From a bacterium (lineage in GTDB: Bacteria; Auribacterota; UBA3054): a stretch of DNA of 9,322 nucleotides. This document shows positions 1 to 6,017 of this stretch, one piece after another. The stretch lies in the NCBI GenBank assembly GCA_017444325.1, contig JAFSWV010000049.1, forward strand, positions 1 through 9,322, written 5' to 3'. The notes beneath the pieces were generated by a model. It did no database searches and was not told where the DNA came from. It was given only the letters and a program-made list of their open reading frames with translations. Position 1 is the first letter of the stretch. Every line of letters starts with the position of its first letter. Position numbers and translations under genes: made by a program.

Positions 1-759
1 CACATAAGCCGGTTTATTAGGCTTCAGTTTTTCAATTTCGGGGCTTTTTTCGCATGATTGAAACTTGCCAAGAATTAGGCAGTCCCTTATGACAACGTTT
101 CCCGCCCGTTTGAACATTCCTCCCGATGCGCAGTTACGGTTTTGATAGAAGATATCGACAGAACATCCTTCTATGTAAGAGTTCGAGCAGTTAATCGCGA
201 ACCCGGCTAACGTTTTCTTGCTTAAAAGCGTGCCGGAAACATAGACGTCGCTTATGCGCGCAAGGTCGATGCTTTTCGCCAGCCCGCAGGCTGTTTCATC
301 GCCGGAAATGGAGCAGTTTAAAAGCGCGAGATTTTTTACGCAGGTGTCAGTTCTTATGGATTCGAGCGTTTTCTCATAAGAATTGGTGGAAAAAGGGAAG
401 GGGCGGGGCGCCGCTTTTCCTAGGGTTGTGAAAAGCGCGGCGTTTTTGGTCGGCGAAGCAATGTAGAGGTTTGATATGTAATGGCCGCCGCCGTCGAAAG
501 TGCCGTTGAAATGGCCAAGCGGCAGGAAACCGCGGGCACCGTTCCAGCCTCTGGTCTCTGATGCGTCGATGTCGGCTGTCATTTTGAAATGCTTGTCAGC
601 GCACTCGGAGGAGTTATCCCTAAACCAGACGAGATTCTCGATCCTATCGATAAGATAGGGATCCTCCGCGCTGCCGCTTCCTTTCGGTTTTACGGGCGAG
701 TTTCCGGCAAGCGACAGACAGGGGAACAATAGGAGCAATAAAACGAGAATTTTTTTCAT
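1..759 (-). CDS. Secreted GLUG/beta-helix-like protein, paralog 1 (partial, runs off left edge)
   Basis: This reading frame starts at the ATG at 759-757 and stays open for 253 codons to the window edge, so the C-terminus is missing. By alignment with its intact neighbour about 120 residues are lost. Residues 1-19 form a signal peptide (basic start MKK, leucine-rich core, likely cleavage after SLA). Next come the family landmarks: GSGSAEDPYLI near residue 27, a short IENLVW motif, TADIDA, GFLPLG, and GTFDGGGHYISNLYI around residues 90-104. The last is the typical lead of GLUG-type repeats, which usually build right-handed beta-helices. The start overlaps the stop of the upstream copy in an ATGA (759-756), implying translational coupling. 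It lacks a loop of roughly 10-12 residues that the other copies carry before FDGGGH. The role is unknown; a periplasmic or surface location is inferred from the signal peptide. Confidence 0.82.
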   Translation of the reverse strand, partial: MKKILVLLLLLFPCLSLAGNSPVKPKGSGSAEDPYLIDRIENLVWFRDNSSECADKHFKMTADIDASETRGWNGARGFLPLGHFNGTFDGGGHYISNLYIASPTKNAALFTTLGKAAPRPFPFSTNSYEKTLESIRTDTCVKNLALLNCSISGDETACGLAKSIDLARISDVYVSGTLLSKKTLAGFAINCSNSYIEGCSVDIFYQNRNCASGGMFKRAGNVVIRDCLILGKFQSCEKSPEIEKLKPNKPAYV

Positions 760-1892
760 AAGCGCTTCAGCATCTTTTCAAGCTTACGAAGTTTCGGGAA
801 GCTTTTTCCGTCCTCGATCTCCCAAACTGTGTCGAAGTCCCAGTTCTTGTAGGTCTCTTTTTTCCTCAGCTTTTCGTTGGAGATGCCGACCTTGTTGTTA
901 TCGTTCAAAGTTCTTCTGATATTTTCGGCGCTGTAAAAGGAATTGTGAACCGTTGCGGAATCTGAGAAAGTGATGACCTTATCCTTCCGCCTGTCGGTCA
1001 GAATTGAATTCAAAACAAGGCAGTTGTAAAGATAATAGTTGCCTCCGCCTACGAGAATGATGGAATAATAGGCGTACGATTTCCCTGTTTTCCTGATTGT
1101 GCGGGCGCTGTAGCCGGTGTCGATCCTTGAATCTGTGGGATCGTCCATGCTGTATTGGAAGGAGCCGAGGGAAAGGTAATTTTTCAGGACTGTGTTCTGG
1201 GAGGAAGTGAAGCAGCCGAAGGCGCTGCATTCGCGGTTCCTGAATTCAATATCGGTCTCGCATTCCTCCAGGCAGGAATTGTTGCAGGTCAGGGAAAATC
1301 CGGCCGCTGTTTTTTCGCTTTTCAACTTTCCGGAGATGTAAACCCTGGAGATCATGGCGAAATCGATATTGCAGGAGAGGCCGGCCGCCAGATCTTTCCC
1401 GAAGAAGTCGCAGTTTACGAGCGCGAGATCTTTTACCGTGGCGAAATCTTTGGAGCGCCGAGCCAAGTTCTCGAGGACGTTGGTTGAGAAATCGAAGTTT
1501 TGCAAAGGTGTGCCGATCCTGGCGAAAAGGGCGGCGCCTTGTTCTTTCCTGTTGATGAAAAGGTTTGAGATTATATGCCCGCCGCCGTCGAAGCAACCCC
1601 GGAAGGGATAGGAGGCATAGGCTTTTTTATTTTCGTGCATATATCCGATAGGTAAAAAGCCTCTGCCGTCGTTCCAGAATTTCGTTTCTGCCGCGTTTAT
1701 GTCCGAGGTCAATCTAAAATTTTTCGTAGAAACGTTTGTAATGTTTTCTCCCATCCAGACAAGATGTTCGATCTTATTAATAAGGAAAGGATCATCTGCA
1801 CTGCCCGTGCCCGCGGGCTTGATAGCTATGTTTTCCGCAAACACTGAAGCGGCGAAGATCAGAAGCACCAAAGTTACCGAATGAATTTTCAT
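756..1892 (-). CDS. Secreted GLUG/beta-helix-like protein, paralog 2 (intact, 378 aa)
   Basis: This is the only complete copy of the tandem family in the window. A signal peptide covers about residues 1-19 (hydrophobic core, likely cleavage after VFA). The mature part opens with GTGSADDPFLINKIEHLVW, followed by TSDINAAET, GFLPIGY and CFDGGGHIISNLFI, a GLUG-like lead motif. The middle carries repeated short strand-turn units (KDLALVNCDF, ISRVYISG, VLKNYLSLGSF, LYNCLVLNS), as expected of a beta-helix. The tail (NWDFDTVWEIEDGKSFPKLR) matches the closing motif often seen in GLUG-containing secreted proteins. A Cys pair eight residues apart (CNNSCLEEC) is shared with the other copies and could form a disulfide after export. 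The start lies 2 bases after the final stop of the upstream copy, with only a weak AAAGAG upstream, so translation is probably coupled. Adhesin-like or structural roles are plausible but not shown. I see no catalytic motif. Confidence 0.88.
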   Translation of the reverse strand: MKIHSVTLVLLIFAASVFAENIAIKPAGTGSADDPFLINKIEHLVWMGENITNVSTKNFRLTSDINAAETKFWNDGRGFLPIGYMHENKKAYASYPFRGCFDGGGHIISNLFINRKEQGAALFARIGTPLQNFDFSTNVLENLARRSKDFATVKDLALVNCDFFGKDLAAGLSCNIDFAMISRVYISGKLKSEKTAAGFSLTCNNSCLEECETDIEFRNRECSAFGCFTSSQNTVLKNYLSLGSFQYSMDDPTDSRIDTGYSARTIRKTGKSYAYYSIILVGGGNYYLYNCLVLNSILTDRRKDKVITFSDSATVHNSFYSAENIRRTLNDNNKVGISNEKLRKKETYKNWDFDTVWEIEDGKSFPKLRKLEKMLKRL

Positions 1893-1894
1893 AC

Positions 1895-2089
1895 TTATCT
1901 CTTTAACATTTTTTCAATTCTTCGCAGCTTTGGGAAACTTTTCCCATCCTCTATCTCCCAGACTGAATCGAAGTCCCAGCCAACGTACGTCGATTTATCC
2001 ATGAGTTTGCTGTTGGGAAGACCGCCAAGGTCTTCGTCTTTCGGATCTTTCTGAAGATTGTCCGTACTGTAAAAGGAATTATGCAGTTC
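1895..2089 (-). pseudogene. 3' remnant of paralog 3 downstream of the premature stop
   Basis: These are 64 sense codons plus a TAA (1897-1895), in the same frame as the gene that ends at 2090. They read ELHNSFYSTDNL, then WDFDSVWEIEDGKSFPKLR, then the end EKMLKR, closely matching the tail of paralog 2. The frame is intact and the protein-level similarity persists, so loss of the tail is recent, or the stop is an artefact or is bypassed. I see no convincing independent start codon with a ribosome site, so this is unlikely to be a separate gene. The ATG of the next copy follows 2 bases after the TAA. Confidence 0.75.
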
Positions 2090-3031
2090 TTATGAATTTG
2101 AGAAACAATAAAGCCAGTACTTTCGTTTGGTGCTCAGAAGGGAATTCAAGACAAGACAATTGTAAAGGTTGAGCCGTCCTTCGCCTGAAAGGGTAATGGA
2201 AAAACAACTCAGCGGTCTTTTGTTGTGATAGGGACTTAATCTGTGAAGGGGAGTCGTGTATTTGAGCTTAAGACTTTTTTCGTAAGTGGGGTCCTGGCTG
2301 TATTGGAAAGATCCGAGCGACAGGCAGTTTTTCAGATAAGCATTTTTAGAGGAAGAAAAGAAACAGGCTGCATCTGAAAAGCGGTTGTCGAATTTCAAAT
2401 CTATTTCGCATTCGTCCAGGCAGGAATTCTCGCATTTTTCGGCAATGCCGGCCGTAAGCCTGTCGCTTTTCAATGTGCCGGATATGTAAACTCTGGAGAT
2501 AAGTGCGTACTCAATTTCATCGCTAAGACCTGCAGCCAGGTTTTTGCCTACGAAATTACAGTCAACTAACGCCAGATCTTTTATGACGGCCGTGCCTTTG
2601 GAGATATCGGTAAGGTTTTTGATAACGTCCGGGGAAAAATCGCGCTTTTGAAAAATCATGCCGATCTTGGCGAAAAATGAGGCGGGCTGTTTTTTTCTGT
2701 TGATGAAAAGATTCGAGATAACGTGTCCGCCGCCGTCGAAAGTGCCGCAGAAGCTAGCGGGACGCCCGGAATTTTCGCTGATGTACCCGATGGGCAGGAA
2801 ACCTCTGCTGTTGTGCCAAGTCTTGGTTTCCGAGGCGTCGATGTCGGCGGTCAAACGGAAACATTTTGCGGAGACATTGGTAATGTTTTCTCCCATCCAG
2901 ACAAGATGTTCGATCTTGCTGATAAGGAAGGGGTCCTCGGCGCTGCCGCTACCGCTTGGCTTAATAGCTTTGTTTTCCGCAAGCGCGGAAAGCGAAAATA
3001 GAAGTATCAAAGCAATTAGCAGTTGTTTCAT
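2090..3031 (-). CDS. Secreted GLUG/beta-helix-like protein, paralog 3, truncated by an in-frame TAA
   Basis: The open frame encodes 313 residues. The signal peptide is MKQLLIALILLFSLSALA, then GSGSAEDPFLISKIEHLVW, TADIDASET, GFLPIGY, GTFDGGGHVISNLFI, and strand-turn repeats matching paralog 2 along the length, including the CENSCLDEC cysteine pair. It stops at a TAA at 2092-2090, in the middle of the homologous region. Paralog 2 reads FSDSATVHNSFYS where this copy reads FSNS-stop-ELHNSFYS, and homology continues in the same frame to 1895. Without the stop it would be 378 codons, exactly the length of paralog 2. It is the first gene of the array. An extended -10 element ends 6 bases before the ATG. 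The truncated product would lack the last 64 residues, including the conserved NWDF/VWEI/FPKLR tail, so it may be misfolded or non-functional. A sequencing error is an alternative explanation. Confidence 0.8.
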   Translation of the reverse strand: MKQLLIALILLFSLSALAENKAIKPSGSGSAEDPFLISKIEHLVWMGENITNVSAKCFRLTADIDASETKTWHNSRGFLPIGYISENSGRPASFCGTFDGGGHVISNLFINRKKQPASFFAKIGMIFQKRDFSPDVIKNLTDISKGTAVIKDLALVDCNFVGKNLAAGLSDEIEYALISRVYISGTLKSDRLTAGIAEKCENSCLDECEIDLKFDNRFSDAACFFSSSKNAYLKNCLSLGSFQYSQDPTYEKSLKLKYTTPLHRLSPYHNKRPLSCFSITLSGEGRLNLYNCLVLNSLLSTKRKYWLYCFSNS

Positions 3032-3037
3032 ACTTCT

Positions 3038-3046
3038 ATTTTAGCA
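3038..3046 (-). promoter_or_regulatory. Extended -10 promoter for the secreted-protein array, predicted leaderless
   Basis: Read on the minus strand the element is TGCTAAAAT, a TGn-extended -10 hexamer, followed by AGAAGT and then the ATG at 3031. By normal -10 geometry the +1 base falls on the A of the start codon. No good -35 exists at 16-18 bases (TAGTTT at 17 is weak), which extended -10 promoters tolerate. No Shine-Dalgarno match stands upstream of the ATG. Read-through from the Nudix gene, which ends only 36 bases upstream with no visible terminator, could also feed this array. Confidence 0.45.
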
Positions 3047-3067
3047 GAAAAATGGCAATGAAACTAC

Positions 3068-4249
3068 TTAACGGTTTTTGGAGAGGTAGCGCCAGTAGGC
3101 CATGAGGCTCTTGGGGTCGTCGGTGACTTCCGAGAGAGAGCGGAGGGGGATGATCTCGACTCTTATCTTTTCGTTTTCGTCGGGGCAGCCGCAGATCCTG
3201 CCTTTCAGGGAGTCGAGCTCTTCTTTTGTCAGGTCGATTTCCGCGGCGAAGAGGAAGATGATTTCGTCGCTGATGCCGTAGGTGGGGAAGAAGCCGCCGA
3301 GGTCGATCACGTTTTCTTTCGTTATCTCAAGGCCGGTCTCTTCTTTCACTTCTCTTACGGCGGTCATGAGCTTGTCGGTGGAGTCGTCCAGCATGCCGGC
3401 GGGGATCTCTTTCGTTTCATAGAGGCCGGCGGCGAACCTGGGCTGGCGCACGATGACGGTGTATTTTTCGCCTTCGCAGCGGATTATTATGAGGACGGCG
3501 GATGCGTCGCCGCGCATGAGCACGGCGCCCGGGACCTGGCGGCCGTCCTGGTCAAAGGCCTGGACGAAGAGCTTGGCGAAGAGCAGGCCGCCGTTGTGGC
3601 GGCGGTCAACGGCCTGGACGGTTATTTCCTTAATGCTGAAGCGCTGGTCCATGCGGCGGATCCAGTTCTTGTACTGCAGGCTGGTCCTGACCATCTCGAT
3701 GTCTTCCTTGCGGCCTTTCCAGGTGAAGCTGTCGAAAGAGCTTTCCTCTTCGAGGTCGTTTCCGGTAAGGGAGTCGATCCATTCCTTGATCCTGACGTAA
3801 AGGGGCTGTTTGAAGCCGACCACGTAAGGGTAAAAATCCTCCCATTTTCTCCATTCGAAAGCGCTGAACTCCTTATCGAAGTCTTCGCTGGCTTTGGCTA
3901 AATTCTCAGCCGCTTCCGGGTCGCTTTTGTAGCGGAAAAGGAACCATTTTTGAGTCTGTCCGCGGTAGCCGAAAAAGGTAGGTTTGTTCCTGGGGACTTC
4001 GTAAGTCAGCCAGAAAGGACATTCGGCTGTGAGCTCCACTTCGTTTTCAGAGAGCCCGGTCTCTTCTTTGAGTTCGCGCCAGGCGGCTTCCCTGGGCGTT
4101 TCGCCGGGATCGATGCCGCCCTGGGGCCACTGCCAGGAGCCTTTGAAGCTGAGCCGTTCTCCGGTCCAGAAAAGGCCCTCGCCGTTTATCACTACAAGTC
4201 CTACGCAGGGCCGGAAGGCGTTGTTTATGGGAGTCATTTGAGTACGCAT
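3068..4249 (-). CDS. Two-domain Nudix hydrolase: RppH-like N-half fused to ADP-sugar-diphosphatase-like C-half
   Basis: The protein has 393 residues. Residues 1-160 resemble RppH, the RNA 5' pyrophosphohydrolase: FRPCVGLVVIN near 12-22, WQWPQGGID at 39-47, a complete Nudix box at 44-66 (GX5EX7REXXEEXG pattern), QTQKWFLFRY at 98-107 and YPYVVGFKQPLYVRI near 140-154. All of these match the layout of proteobacterial RppH. A linker of about 80 residues leads to a second Nudix fold. Its box at 285-307 reads GMLDDSTDKLMTAVREVKEETGL and keeps REVKEE, but has Thr291 where the canonical Glu of GX5E stands. From memory, this segment and the later DENEKIRVEIIPLRSL look like plant NUDX14-type ADP-sugar diphosphatases. 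The metal-binding glutamates of both boxes are present, so both halves may be active. Probable activities are removal of 5' pyrophosphate from RNA or dinucleotide polyphosphates (N-half) and cleavage of a nucleoside diphosphate sugar (C-half). ATG at 4249 is preferred because an extended -10 lies just before it; Met5 is an alternative start. Confidence 0.88.
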   Translation of the reverse strand: MRTQMTPINNAFRPCVGLVVINGEGLFWTGERLSFKGSWQWPQGGIDPGETPREAAWRELKEETGLSENEVELTAECPFWLTYEVPRNKPTFFGYRGQTQKWFLFRYKSDPEAAENLAKASEDFDKEFSAFEWRKWEDFYPYVVGFKQPLYVRIKEWIDSLTGNDLEEESSFDSFTWKGRKEDIEMVRTSLQYKNWIRRMDQRFSIKEITVQAVDRRHNGGLLFAKLFVQAFDQDGRQVPGAVLMRGDASAVLIIIRCEGEKYTVIVRQPRFAAGLYETKEIPAGMLDDSTDKLMTAVREVKEETGLEITKENVIDLGGFFPTYGISDEIIFLFAAEIDLTKEELDSLKGRICGCPDENEKIRVEIIPLRSLSEVTDDPKSLMAYWRYLSKNR

Positions 4250-4255
4250 AGAGCC

Positions 4256-4264
4256 ATTATAGCA
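4256..4264 (-). promoter_or_regulatory. Extended -10 promoter for the double-Nudix gene, predicted leaderless
   Basis: The minus strand reads TGCTATAAT, a perfect -10 with a TGn extension, then GGCTCT, then the ATG at 4249. Counting the last T of the hexamer as -7 puts +1 exactly on the A of the ATG. The 17-base spacer position upstream holds TGTAAA (4284-4279), a poor -35. There is no Shine-Dalgarno sequence between the promoter and the start. If translation instead began at Met5 (4237), the leader would be 12 bases, still without a ribosome site. Confidence 0.6.
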
Positions 4265-4265
4265 T

Positions 4266-4273
4266 AAGCGCTT
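4266..4273. promoter_or_regulatory. Short palindrome AAGCGCTT between divergent promoters, possible operator
   Basis: AAGCGCTT is a perfect 8-base palindrome, extended imperfectly to CATAAGCGCTTTTG. It lies between the -10 of the Nudix promoter and the -35 of the exporter promoter, where a bound protein could affect both. It is short, and the same octamer occurs by chance in coding sequence near 760, so the operator idea is weak. Confidence 0.15.
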
Positions 4274-4278
4274 TTGGT

Positions 4279-4307
4279 TTTACATTTAACCACTTTTATA
4301 CTATAAT
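4279..4307 (+). promoter_or_regulatory. Sigma70-like promoter of the ABC exporter operon
   Basis: TTTACA (4279-4284), a 17-base spacer and TATAAT (4302-4307) make a near-consensus promoter. Transcription would start near 4314 and leave a leader of about 26 bases. The leader contains TAAGG (4330-4334) as a ribosome site five bases before the ATG at 4340. A second, weaker -10 candidate, TATAAG (4328-4333), lies six bases before the ATG, the same geometry as the two minus-strand promoters, but it has no -35. The -35 here coincides with the region where the -35 of the opposing Nudix promoter would lie. Confidence 0.7.
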
Positions 4308-4339
4308 TTAATTTATACAATCAATAATATAAGGGTATT

Positions 4340-5266
4340 ATGATCCAAGTCAAGGAACTTGTAAAAACCTACGCCGACCTTACGGCGGTGGACCATATCT
4401 CGTTTAATGTCGAGAAAGGGGACGTGGTCGGCCTCCTGGGCCCGAACGGGGCCGGGAAGACGACTACCATGAAGATCCTGACCTGCTTCATGCCGGCTAC
4501 TTCCGGCGAATGCAAGGTCGCCGGGCACGACGTTTTCAAGGAATCGCTGGAAGTCAGAAGGCACATCGGCTATATGCCTGAGAACGTTCCCCTTTACACC
4601 GATATGCGCGTGGTGGAATTCCTCTCCTACAGGGGAAGGCTCAAAGGCCTGAAGGGGCAGAACCTCATCAATCGCATAAACTGTGTGATAGACGCCTGCG
4701 AACTCGGCCAGGTCAGGACCAGGATAATCGAGCAGCTGAGCAAGGGCAACAAGCAGCGCGTCGGTTTGGCGGACGCCTTGATAGGGGACCCGGACATCCT
4801 GATCCTGGACGAACCGACCATCGGCTTGGACCCCAACCAGGTCAGAAAAGTCAGGGAGCTTATCAGGGAGATAGGCCGCGACAGGACGGTCATACTTTCC
4901 ACGCACATTCTTCCGGAAGTCGAGATGGTCTGCGAGAAGGTCATCATCATGTACAAAGGGAAGATCGTGGCCGAGGACTCGATGTCGAATCTTAGGAGCG
5001 GCAACAAGAAGCGCTACGTGGTCGAGATCTTTGCGCCGAAGGCGGAAGTGGAAAGGGCCTTGCTGGACGTTAAGGAAGCCTACGAGATCAGGACAAGTGA
5101 ATCGGAAGGCTGGGTGAGGGCCGAGATGCTCTCCCGTCTGCCCGAGGAGAATATTTCGGAGAAGATCTTCCTGGCTCTCCAGAAACCGAATTGGAAGATC
5201 AGGCTTCTGACGACGGTCATGCCGACCTTGGAAGACATCTTTGTGGAAATGACGACGAAACACTAA
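4340..5266 (+). CDS. ABC transporter ATP-binding protein, GldA-like
   Basis: This 308-residue cytoplasmic ATPase energises the membrane complex encoded downstream. Visible motifs are Walker A GPNGAGKT (34-41), GYMPENVPLY at the Q-loop position (77-86), a signature LSKGNKQRVGLA (133-144), Walker B LILDEPTIGLDP (154-165) with D-loop, and the H-loop His in STHIL (187-191). Replacement of LSGGQ by LSKG.KQR and the GYMPE Q-loop are typical of the GldA and related export ATPases rather than import systems. The last ~90 residues form a C-terminal extension common in this subfamily. It is the first gene of the operon, with TAAGG before the ATG and a near-consensus promoter upstream. It ends in TAA, and the next start is only 6 bases later. 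The substrate of the system cannot be read from the ATPase. Confidence 0.93.
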   Translation: MIQVKELVKTYADLTAVDHISFNVEKGDVVGLLGPNGAGKTTTMKILTCFMPATSGECKVAGHDVFKESLEVRRHIGYMPENVPLYTDMRVVEFLSYRGRLKGLKGQNLINRINCVIDACELGQVRTRIIEQLSKGNKQRVGLADALIGDPDILILDEPTIGLDPNQVRKVRELIREIGRDRTVILSTHILPEVEMVCEKVIIMYKGKIVAEDSMSNLRSGNKKRYVVEIFAPKAEVERALLDVKEAYEIRTSESEGWVRAEMLSRLPEENISEKIFLALQKPNWKIRLLTTVMPTLEDIFVEMTTKH

Positions 5267-5269
5267 GGA
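5264..5269 (+). promoter_or_regulatory. Ribosome site TAAGGA overlapping the ATPase stop codon
   Basis: The stop codon TAA of the ATPase gene is also the first half of the Shine-Dalgarno TAAGGA for the permease at 5273. This favours coupled translation of ATPase and permease. The same stop-within-ribosome-site arrangement recurs at 7461-7466. Confidence 0.6.
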
Positions 5270-5272
5270 AAT

Positions 5273-6013
5273 ATGCGGAATTTCAGAACACTTTTCAGAA
5301 GGGAGCTGGCGACCCTCTACTATACGCCGACGAGCTATGTCGTCATGTGCGTGTTTTTGATCGTGGTCGGCTGGCTCTTCTGGATCCTTGTGAACTACCT
5401 AAACGCGCCTTCGAAGCCGATTGACGCCAACGTCTTCGGTTATCTTTTCGGCGGGACTTTCATTTACTGGATGGTGGTGGCGGCCGTCACTTCCGAGCTT
5501 ACGATGCGTTCCTTCTCCGAGGAATACAGGAGCGGGACCATAGAGATGCTGATGACGACGCCTGTGACGGACACGCAGGTCGTATTGTCCAAGTTCGCGG
5601 CGGCCCAGGCCTTCCTGATGATCATGTGGGTGCCGACGCTCGTTTACGTCTATGTCTTGAGCCGCTTCACGACGGTCGATATGGGCGTAGTTATGGCGGG
5701 GTATCTGGGAACGTTCCTTTTGAACTGCATGCTGACGTCTCTGGGCATCATGATCTCCTCGACGAACAGAAGCCAGTTCGTTTCCTTCTTCGTGACTTTC
5801 ATCGGCATTCTGATGCTTTTCTCCTTGAACTTCATGCAGGACGTCGTCTCCAACAAGTGGCGCGTGGTGTACCGCTATGCGTCCGTTCTGGAGCAGTTCA
5901 ACCCCTTCACCAAGGGCGTCATCAGTTCGCAAAGCGTCATCTATTTCGTAAGCATCACGCTCTTCCTTTTGTTCTGCACCATAAAGAGCGTGGAATCCAG
6001 GAAGTGGAGATGA
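5273..6013 (+). CDS. ABC-2 type permease, GldF-like
   Basis: This 246-residue inner-membrane protein has about six transmembrane helices (roughly 20-42, 55-75, 103-128, 137-161, 167-187 and 221-237). The segment RSFSEEYRSGTIEMLMTTPV (79-98), between helices 2 and 3, is the hallmark coupling loop of ABC-2 permeases of the NosY/GldF kind and would contact the ATPase. The short N-terminus, RTLFRRELATLYYTPTSYVV, is also typical of this family (RRE...YF.SP in relatives). In many relatives permease and GldG partner are fused or separately encoded; here they are separate and adjacent, with 4 bases between the TGA at 6011-6013 and the next ATG. It presumably works as a homodimer, since no second permease gene is seen in the window. 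Confidence 0.92.
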   Translation: MRNFRTLFRRELATLYYTPTSYVVMCVFLIVVGWLFWILVNYLNAPSKPIDANVFGYLFGGTFIYWMVVAAVTSELTMRSFSEEYRSGTIEMLMTTPVTDTQVVLSKFAAAQAFLMIMWVPTLVYVYVLSRFTTVDMGVVMAGYLGTFLLNCMLTSLGIMISSTNRSQFVSFFVTFIGILMLFSLNFMQDVVSNKWRVVYRYASVLEQFNPFTKGVISSQSVIYFVSITLFLLFCTIKSVESRKWR

Positions 6014-6017
6014 TCTT

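Noticed and set aside
2090..2092. Stop codon recoding (selenocysteine or pyrrolysine) at the internal stop of paralog 3
   Set aside because: The codon is UAA, not UGA or UAG, and the aligned residue in paralog 2 is Ala, so there is no reason to expect a special amino acid.
2658..3044. Plus-strand open frames over the N-terminal halves of the secreted-protein genes (also 1155-1487 and 1699-1884)
   Set aside because: Their similarity to each other only mirrors the homology of the minus-strand paralogs.
3053..3058. TTGCCA on the minus strand as a -35 box for the array promoter
   Set aside because: It matches the consensus well but lies only 9 bases from the -10, too close for normal spacing.
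3032..3067. Rho-independent terminator between the Nudix gene and the secreted-protein array
   Set aside because: There is a run of T on the minus strand (near 3047-3052), but no stem of useful length before it.
4313..5263. Long minus-strand open frame of 316 codons antisense to the ATPase gene
   Set aside because: It is the mirror of a strongly coding, GC-rich gene with all ABC motifs. The predicted protein is rich in His, Asp and Arg, has no family motif, and has no promoter or ribosome site of its own.
5399..5932. Minus-strand open frame antisense to the permease
   Set aside because: It is Arg/His-rich with no hydrophobic pattern or motif, while the plus strand has six clear membrane helices.
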